A program made the position numbers and the translations under genes. Under the pieces are notes generated by a model that did no database searches, was not told where the DNA came from, and saw nothing but the letters and a program-made list of their open reading frames with translations. 37,669 nucleotides of DNA, from positions 1-37,669 of the forward strand of contig DXFI01000072.1 in the NCBI GenBank assembly GCA_019114565.1. Direction: 5' to 3'. Origin of the DNA: Candidatus Desulfovibrio intestinigallinarum (lineage in GTDB: Bacteria; Desulfobacterota; Desulfovibrionia; Desulfovibrionales; Desulfovibrionaceae). Of this stretch, positions 32,568 through 37,669 are shown in pieces (the first letter of the stretch is position 1; every line of letters begins with the position of its first letter).

Positions 32568-32948
32568 ATGCCTTACGATCCGAATATGCGCATCCTCGTC
32601 GTGGACGATTTTTCCACCATGAGACGCATTGTGCGCAACATCCTGCGCCAGCTTGATCTCAACAATGTGGTCGAAGCCGACGACGGCACCACTGCCTGGG
32701 ACATTCTCAATCGCGACAAGATCGATTTCATCGTCTCCGACTGGAATATGCCCAACATGACCGGCATCGAGCTCCTGCGGAAAGTGCGCGCCAGCGAACA
32801 GTTTGCCGACATTCCCTTCCTGATGGTAACGGCAGAGGCGCAGCAGGAAAACATCATTGAAGCCGTGCAGGCCAAAGTGTCCAACTACATTGTAAAACCC
32901 TTTACCGCCGATACCATGAAGCAGAAAATCGACAAGATTTTCGCTTAG
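32568..32948 (+). CDS. cheY: Chemotaxis response regulator CheY
   Basis: 126 residues from the ATG at 32568 with AGGAGGG upstream. A single receiver domain: Asp13 and Asp14 (VVDDFSTMRR), phospho-acceptor Asp58 (SDWNMP), Thr88 (VTAEA) and Lys110 (VKPF), in the exact CheY register. The start ILVVDDFSTMRRIVRNIL is the typical chemotaxis CheY. Phosphorylated by CheA, it would bind the flagellar switch FliM and change rotation. It is co-located with fliA; no cheA or cheZ is present in the window. Confidence 0.95.
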   Translation: MPYDPNMRILVVDDFSTMRRIVRNILRQLDLNNVVEADDGTTAWDILNRDKIDFIVSDWNMPNMTGIELLRKVRASEQFADIPFLMVTAEAQQENIIEAVQAKVSNYIVKPFTADTMKQKIDKIFA

Positions 32949-32972
32949 CGCACATCACGTTTCCTGCTTTCC

Positions 32973-33044
32973 TGCCGGGGCCGGGGTCCCGGCAAGAAAC
33001 GGAAAGGTTCTTCCTTCGCCTGCTGCCTTCCGGCGGCAGGCGAA
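32973..33044 (+). other. Hairpins between cheY and the fliL-like gene
   Basis: TGCCGGG/CCCGGCA (32973-32994) and TTCGCCTGC-TGCC/GGCG-GCAGGCGAA (33015-33044, 13 pairs, one wobble). A further GACGCCG/CGGCGTC lies at 33108-33125 directly before fliL. No T-tract, so processing or partial polarity is more likely than full termination. Confidence 0.5.
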
Positions 33045-33140
33045 AATACACCGTTGCCGCAAGGTTGGCATTGCGTCCGGCAACTCCCCTGAAACAACCT
33101 TTTTCTGACGCCGTCAACGGCGTCCCGGCAGGCTCGGAGA

Positions 33141-33824
33141 ATGGCTGACACCAAGACTAAAACAGCGTCCGGCACCCTTCAGATGGAGGTTGTGCCCCCG
33201 GCTGCCAACAAGAAGGTTGAGCTGGACCTTGACGATGCCCCCTTCCTGCAGAAGGAAGAGGAACAACGCCAGGATCTGCCCGCGCGACCCGCCAGCCGGC
33301 CTCCGGCAAAGCCGGCGGCTCCCGCTCCCGATACCGGCGCGGGCAAGAAGAAAAAACTCATCATCATGGCCGCCGCGGCCGGCATTCTCCTGCTGGTCGG
33401 CGCAGCCGCCGTCTGGTGGTTTTTCCTGCGCTCGCCCGCCGTGCCGCCTCCGCCGCCGGTGGATGCGCCGCAGCCTCAGATCATCACGGTGCCGACCCAG
33501 ACCGTACCGCCGCCGCCTGCGGAAAGTCTCAAGGCTCTTGATCCCTTCTGGGTGGAAAACAAGGACGCCCAGGGACATTCCCATTTCCTGATCTGCACGT
33601 TCTCCATCGTCTGCGACGACGTGCAGGCAGAACAGGAAATCGACCGGCATATGCTCGTCATCCGCGACGCCATCTATTTCTATCTGCGCAGCAAGACCTT
33701 TGAGACGCTGCTGGATGCCAAGCAGGTGGAAGGCATGAAAAAGGACATCGTGGATACCATCAACAACTATCTGACGCGCTACAAGGCAAAAGACGTACTT
33801 TTCGAAAGCTATATCGGGCAATAG
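33141..33824 (+). CDS. fliL: Flagellar basal body-associated protein FliL
   Basis: 227 residues from the ATG at 33141 (CGGAGA upstream). A long proline/lysine-rich cytoplasmic part (1-69), one membrane span (about 70-98: KKKKLIIMAAAAGILLLVGA and the following VWWFF), a proline-rich linker, and a periplasmic FliL-type domain near 130-225 ending EQEIDRHMLVIRDAIYFYL and LTRYKAKDVLFESYIGQ. FliL supports stator function at the basal body. The extended cytoplasmic and proline-rich linker regions are longer than in E. coli FliL. It lies in the flagellar block, after cheY. Confidence 0.85.
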   Translation: MADTKTKTASGTLQMEVVPPAANKKVELDLDDAPFLQKEEEQRQDLPARPASRPPAKPAAPAPDTGAGKKKKLIIMAAAAGILLLVGAAAVWWFFLRSPAVPPPPPVDAPQPQIITVPTQTVPPPPAESLKALDPFWVENKDAQGHSHFLICTFSIVCDDVQAEQEIDRHMLVIRDAIYFYLRSKTFETLLDAKQVEGMKKDIVDTINNYLTRYKAKDVLFESYIGQ

Positions 33825-33857
33825 TCCGCGTTTTTTGAAGAGTACGCGGGGGGACGC

Positions 33858-34190
33858 ATGAGCATCGAGTCCACCATGGCTATCCTGTATGCCCAGACCG
33901 GTCTTGCAGCTCCCATCGTCAATGCGGCGACTGTCGGCCCGCAGGCTGCCGCGGCCATGTCCCGGACGCTGGCCGCGGAAATGGCCAAACAGGAACAGCA
34001 GCAGGTCAACAAGGCCGAACCTCAGGCAGAGGGAGCCAAGGTCAGCCCCGATGCGCAGCATCAGAACGGCGGCCAGATGTTCGGCAACCGTCGCAAGCGT
34101 CGCCCCTTCCAGCCCGCGCCGGAAGAAGACGACGGTCCCCGGCCGTCCGGCTCTCCCCTTGTGGGCAACCTTCTGAATATAAAGATATGA
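33858..34190 (+). CDS. Small unknown protein in the flagellar block
   Basis: 110 residues from the ATG at 33858 with a GGGGGGACG ribosome-binding stretch. I recognise no family. The first 45 residues are alanine-rich and probably helical (MSIESTMAILYAQTGLAAPI and following). Then comes a polar, glutamine/lysine-rich part, a basic NRRKRRPF patch and an acidic/proline tail, suggesting a disordered C-terminal half. No signal peptide or membrane span. It overlaps the next gene by the ATGA tetranucleotide (34187-34190), so the two are coupled. Its position after fliL implies a flagellar accessory role, by inference only. Confidence 0.65.
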   Translation: MSIESTMAILYAQTGLAAPIVNAATVGPQAAAAMSRTLAAEMAKQEQQQVNKAEPQAEGAKVSPDAQHQNGGQMFGNRRKRRPFQPAPEEDDGPRPSGSPLVGNLLNIKI

Positions 34191-34609
34191 ACAACATCAC
34201 CCTGATAGCTCTTGCCTTCTTCCTGCTGGAAGTGCTCATTCTCGGCGGCATTTTCTTTTTCTACATGCGTCTGCGCCGCTCCGAGCGACTTTTCAACCTT
34301 CTGCAGTCCAACCAGCAGGCCCTGCTCGGGCGCATTGAGATGAACGCCCGCCTCGAGAAGGAAGTGGTCGCCACCTTTGCCCAGCGCCAGGCGGAACTGA
34401 AGAATCTTGAAGAAAAGCTGGAGGAACGCAGCAAGGAGCTGCGTCGTCTGCTGGAACAGGCGGAAGGCATCATGCGCTCGCCCCAGTTCCTGCGCGAAAT
34501 CATCCTCAACGGACGCAAAAAAGGCCTTTCCGCCCGTCAGATTGCCCGCAACGCCGGACTGAGCGTTGATGAGGTCGAGCTCATCCTTGCCCAGAATCCC
34601 CCGGCATAG
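34187..34609 (+). CDS. Membrane-anchored coiled-coil protein, DUF2802-like
   Basis: 140 residues from the ATG at 34187, overlapping the preceding stop. An N-terminal membrane span (4-26), a long coiled coil from about 30 to 90 (ERLFNLLQSNQQALLGRIEM ... EEKLEERSKELRRLLEQAEG), and a small helix-turn-helix-like end (GLSARQIARNAGLSVDEVEL). The layout matches DUF2802-type proteins often found next to flagellar and chemotaxis genes in proteobacteria. Its role is unknown. It is the last gene of the flagellar block. Confidence 0.7.
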   Translation: MNNITLIALAFFLLEVLILGGIFFFYMRLRRSERLFNLLQSNQQALLGRIEMNARLEKEVVATFAQRQAELKNLEEKLEERSKELRRLLEQAEGIMRSPQFLREIILNGRKKGLSARQIARNAGLSVDEVELILAQNPPA

Positions 34610-34640
34610 GCTAAACGGTCTCCTTTTCATATAAAAAAAT

Positions 34641-36539
34641 ATGAATTTGCGCTATTCTACCAATAAATCCATTATTATCGCGTGTATTTTTATCTGGTGC
34701 GTTCTGCTTTATTTCATTTTGCTGACGCCCTATATGACAGATAATTACCTGTTCAGCAGAGATATGCTGCCAGGTTACGCCGCTTTCATATCCGGTGCCC
34801 CCATTGAACAGCTCGCTCCCATGACGTTTGAGGCGGCGCTGCGACAGGCTGCGGATATGTATACGTCATGGTGCGGGCGCTTTACCGGCAATCTGGTAGT
34901 TTATCTCAGTTTTCTGCTGCCATATCCGGTCTATGCTCTGCTGGCTGCCACAGCCTTTGTGGCATATCTGTTTCTCCTGCACATATGTGTCTGGGGAGCA
35001 CGCTGGCGGGAAACGCTGAATGCCCGCTGGCTGCTTGCACTGGGCGCGCTGCTCTGGCTGGGAATGCCCTCTTTCGGTTCCGCATTCTTCTGGATCAGTG
35101 TGGGAGGTTTTTACGCGCTGCTTGGTCAGGCGCTCTTCCTGTTACCGTACCGCTTCGCCCTGGATCAGGAAACGCCCACAACGGCAAACCCCGCTGTACA
35201 GTGTCTTCTCTTCTTTGCGGCGGGCCTATTCGTTGCCTTGCTGGATTATGCCACAGCCGCGGCCATGCCCGTGACTGCTCTCGCCTGCACGGTCTGGCTG
35301 TATTTCCGGCAGGCCCCCAAAGCACGGCGTATCCCCCGCATGCTGCTGGCCGGCGCGCTGGGGGTAAGCCTTGGCGGCGCGCTTACGCTGCTGGCCCCGG
35401 GTAACGCCGAACGCGTGCGCCTGACTACCGACCCCGCTGTCCATGCGTACATGGCCAGCTCCTTCTCCGATAAGGTCATATCCTATATTCTGCACCTGCC
35501 TCAGGCTCTGCTGCTGCAAGGCGTCCCGCTGATTCTGCTGCTCTGGGGCTGCTGGGTTCTCTACCGCAGCCACGGCAGACGTTGGATAGCGCATGTCCCC
35601 CATGCGGCCCTGCTCTTTCTGCTCCCGGCGGCACTAACCCACGGCGCCTACTTTTTTACGTCCTGGCCGCCGCCCCGGGCCTTTGCCACAACCTCGGTTC
35701 AGTTTATCGTGGCTGCCTGCATCATGGCATATGCCGCATTGCCGACAGCGGAAAAAAAGGCGCTGCGGCTGCTTTCTGTACTGCGTATCATACTCGCTGT
35801 GTTCTGTCTCGGCAGCCTTCTTTACGAAAGCCAGAGATTCTGGCAGGTGCATCTTGCCATACAGCATCGGGAATCTGTCTATGCTGCTCATAAGGGAGAA
35901 GATGTCCTGGTTCCGCCTCTGCCCATCCAGGGCAACACTTACATGGTTCTGAGTTCCCATCTGGCGGATATAAGTTCGAATCCGACATTCTGGGTAAACC
36001 GCGCAGTAGCCGCCTGGTATGGGCTCAAGAGTGTTGCCACCCACATATCGCAATACTCTCTGGTACCAGATACAACTAAGGATATTCCACTAAGGCTACT
36101 TGTAGACAACACCTGCATCAATGTGCGCTACTCCCCTCACGGCTCTGCTCCGAAAACAGAATATCTGCACATTTACTATTACGGCAATCCTGCACTGCTG
36201 CATAAAATACCACAACCAGTAGCAGACGCCATTTTCCAATGGCTAGAAAAGGGCCGTGAAGGAGATTTTCGGCTCCTGCTTATTCCTCTTCTGTGTGCCC
36301 GTGCAGATATCAAACTGAACTGGTCTGAAGATAATGTGGGCAAAGGTAAGGGGATTTCGTGGGGCAAGTATCCCATAGCAAGCGATATGTGGCTCGTTTC
36401 GCCAGGAGAGGGAAAACTTTCTTTTCATCTGATACCGTTAAAAATTGCGCAAGAAGACCTTTTTCCCAATTACAGTAATCATATTCCCGAAAAAAAATCA
36501 CTCCGCTCAGGTATCAGAGAAATAATATGCAGAATATAA
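34641..36539 (+). CDS. DUF6056-like polytopic membrane protein, paralogue of 17649-19433
   Basis: 632 residues from the ATG at 34641; there is no clear ribosome-binding site, only an AT-rich lead. It has the same plan as the gene at 17649: TDNYLF near residue 32, MYTSWCGRF, LLWLGMPSFGSAFFW, the APGNAERVRL motif, about ten membrane spans, then a soluble C-terminal part with NPTFWVNRAVAAWYGLKSV, YYYGNPALL and GDFRLLLIPLL. The paralogues differ mainly in the extra 40 residues at the C terminus and in lower GC toward its 3' end. A glycan-transfer or glycan-polymerising role at the inner membrane is likely but unproven. The stop overlaps the next gene by 13 bases. Confidence 0.7.
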   Translation: MNLRYSTNKSIIIACIFIWCVLLYFILLTPYMTDNYLFSRDMLPGYAAFISGAPIEQLAPMTFEAALRQAADMYTSWCGRFTGNLVVYLSFLLPYPVYALLAATAFVAYLFLLHICVWGARWRETLNARWLLALGALLWLGMPSFGSAFFWISVGGFYALLGQALFLLPYRFALDQETPTTANPAVQCLLFFAAGLFVALLDYATAAAMPVTALACTVWLYFRQAPKARRIPRMLLAGALGVSLGGALTLLAPGNAERVRLTTDPAVHAYMASSFSDKVISYILHLPQALLLQGVPLILLLWGCWVLYRSHGRRWIAHVPHAALLFLLPAALTHGAYFFTSWPPPRAFATTSVQFIVAACIMAYAALPTAEKKALRLLSVLRIILAVFCLGSLLYESQRFWQVHLAIQHRESVYAAHKGEDVLVPPLPIQGNTYMVLSSHLADISSNPTFWVNRAVAAWYGLKSVATHISQYSLVPDTTKDIPLRLLVDNTCINVRYSPHGSAPKTEYLHIYYYGNPALLHKIPQPVADAIFQWLEKGREGDFRLLLIPLLCARADIKLNWSEDNVGKGKGISWGKYPIASDMWLVSPGEGKLSFHLIPLKIAQEDLFPNYSNHIPEKKSLRSGIREIICRI

Positions 36540-37669
36540 ATAAGAATTTTTTATTACTTTTTATATCTCGTTTTATAGCGATATCCTATCTCATTCTGCA
36601 TTCAAGCGCCAACCCGGTAATAATGGGAAGAGCGGACTCTTCTGTATTTTTGACAGTCGGTTTTTCATGGACAGAAAATCTTATTCCCTATCGAGATATA
36701 TTTGATCATAAAGGCCCCGTGCTCTACCTTATTAACGCGCTCGGGTTCCTTATCTGTAATGAATTCTATGGGGTCCTTCTGCTTGAAGCTATATTCTTAT
36801 CAATAAATATTATTTTATTCTTTTTGCTGTGTGACAAAAATAAATACTCCTTCATTCTTTCTCTTATATTTATAGCATTTTATTTCAACAAAGTTTTTGA
36901 AGATGGAAATTTAACAGAAGAATATGCAATAACATTTAATCTCATTGCAATTTTTGTCTTCACAAAGCAATATCCGATACGATTTTATAGCTATGGTTTT
37001 TTGGGAGGATTGCTCTTTCTCCTGCGCCCCAATTTAGCTGCCCCAACTCTGGCAGTTTTTTTTATCGACTTCCTGCGCTCTCGCCATCATAAGCCTGTCA
37101 ATAATATTCTACAATGTGCAACAGGCTTAGTAGCAGTTTTGCTTCCGACAGGAATATATTTCTATTCAGAAAACGGCTTAACAGATTTTATCAATTGTTT
37201 TTTAATTTTTAATATTAAATATGCCGACATATCAAAACAAAATTTTTTATATATTGAAACATTGCATATCATAAAAAATGCATACATATATATTCCTCTT
37301 ATCATAATATATGTATTCATTGCAAAGAAAGATTTTTCACTATTCATCGAAAACATTGCAATATTTATTTTCAGCTTATTGATGACCGCAATATCAGGGC
37401 GGAGCTATCTGCATTACTTCATGCTGACTATTCCATCCATACTCTTAACAATATCGACATGTATAAAAATATACAATACCGATATACTGATAATTGAGAC
37501 TGTCAATAAATATAAAGAGCAGCTTTACGCACTGAAACAGAACATATTCTCCTCTCAAAAAATTCTTGTCCTACTCTGTTGTCTCGTTATAGCTTCAGGC
37601 GCATACTATGTTTTCAGCATATATACTGCGCTGAATACAACGAAACTGGAAAACATAAGGAATTTCTTT
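36527..37669 (+). CDS. Partial GT-C-like membrane glycosyltransferase, runs off the window
   Basis: An open frame of 381 codons from the ATG at 36527 to the last base, with no stop before the edge, overlapping the upstream gene. It is strongly hydrophobic. Near residue 60 YRDIFDHKGPVLYLINALGF gives the acidic D-x(n)-D-H-K-G-P region typical of GT-C/ArnT-PMT-like transferases that use polyprenyl-phosphate sugars. Base composition is much richer in A and T than the rest of the window and codon use changes accordingly, a sign of transfer of a surface-polysaccharide region. The real C terminus lies outside the window. Confidence 0.72.
   Translation, partial: MQNINKNFLLLFISRFIAISYLILHSSANPVIMGRADSSVFLTVGFSWTENLIPYRDIFDHKGPVLYLINALGFLICNEFYGVLLLEAIFLSINIILFFLLCDKNKYSFILSLIFIAFYFNKVFEDGNLTEEYAITFNLIAIFVFTKQYPIRFYSYGFLGGLLFLLRPNLAAPTLAVFFIDFLRSRHHKPVNNILQCATGLVAVLLPTGIYFYSENGLTDFINCFLIFNIKYADISKQNFLYIETLHIIKNAYIYIPLIIIYVFIAKKDFSLFIENIAIFIFSLLMTAISGRSYLHYFMLTIPSILLTISTCIKIYNTDILIIETVNKYKEQLYALKQNIFSSQKILVLLCCLVIASGAYYVFSIYTALNTTKLENIRNFF

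Noticed and set aside
33064-33082. TTGGCATTGCGTCCGGCA as a sigma-54 promoter for fliL
   Set aside because: The GG and GC elements are 11 bases apart; sigma-54 needs 10, and the -12 part does not match TTGCA.
1-37669. CRISPR array
   Set aside because: Repeats are dispersed singly between genes, with no regular short repeat-spacer pattern.
1-37669. tRNA or rRNA genes
   Set aside because: No cloverleaf with a TTCGA-type T-loop and no rRNA-like segment was noticed; a tRNAscan-SE run would settle it.

Overview
The window looks like a chromosomal segment of a Desulfovibrionaceae-type deltaproteobacterium (Desulfovibrio/Bilophila-like). The indications are two L-lactate permease genes, a flhF-flhG-fliA-cheY block followed by a fliL-like gene, several sigma-54-type promoters, a PrpR-type sigma-54 activator, and a high-GC coding bias. 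The genus is inferred from content; no 16S gene or other marker is present.

Layout. 1-6279, all minus strand: a PrpR-N sigma-54 activator, a PAPS-type sulfotransferase, a TauE/SafE exporter and, as a separately terminated unit, a DASS/SLC13 anion transporter. 6995-8113: mnmA. 8719-11894, minus: two lactate permease genes; the downstream one carries two frameshifts and the upstream one is intact behind a clear sigma-70 promoter. 12680-16775: a CgeB-like glycosyltransferase, divergent rlmE, then yebC and ruvC. 17041-20411, minus: an unknown coiled-coil protein with a sigma-54 promoter, a DUF6056-like polytopic membrane protein and a GNAT acetyltransferase. 20656-24167, plus: a NYN-domain protein and a three-gene polar amino acid ABC transporter. 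24603-25112, minus: a second unknown protein with a sigma-54 promoter. 25490-28364: a universal stress protein, hisC and cmk. 28651-34609: a sigma-54-driven TPR protein and a sigma-54-driven flagellar block (flhF, flhG, fliA, cheY, fliL-like, two small genes). 34641-37669: a second DUF6056-like protein and the start of an AT-rich GT-C-like membrane protein cut by the window edge.

The intergenic DNA is unusually rich in dispersed structured repeats. Family A (about 150 bp, four consecutive hairpins, imperfect terminal inverted repeats beginning TAGAGC) occurs about ten times. Family B is a long GC-rich hairpin (GGGGGAAGG arms) that exists either 'empty' or 'occupied' by a roughly 60-70 nt cassette. 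The cassette is flanked by AGCAG direct repeats and its predicted stem shows a compensatory C-G to T-A change between copies. Two family B copies sit inside a larger element (family C) with 16-bp terminal inverted repeats bounded by TA. A and C elements abut each other at TA dinucleotides, and in three genes (ruvC, hisC, the CgeB-like gene) the stop codon TAG is made of that TA plus the first base of the element. No transposase is visible in the window, so these look like non-autonomous (MITE-like) elements.

Four near-consensus sigma-54 boxes (GG-N10-GC) lie in front of flhF, the TPR gene and the two unknown genes. This suggests that the unknown genes belong to the flagellar/sigma-54 regulon.
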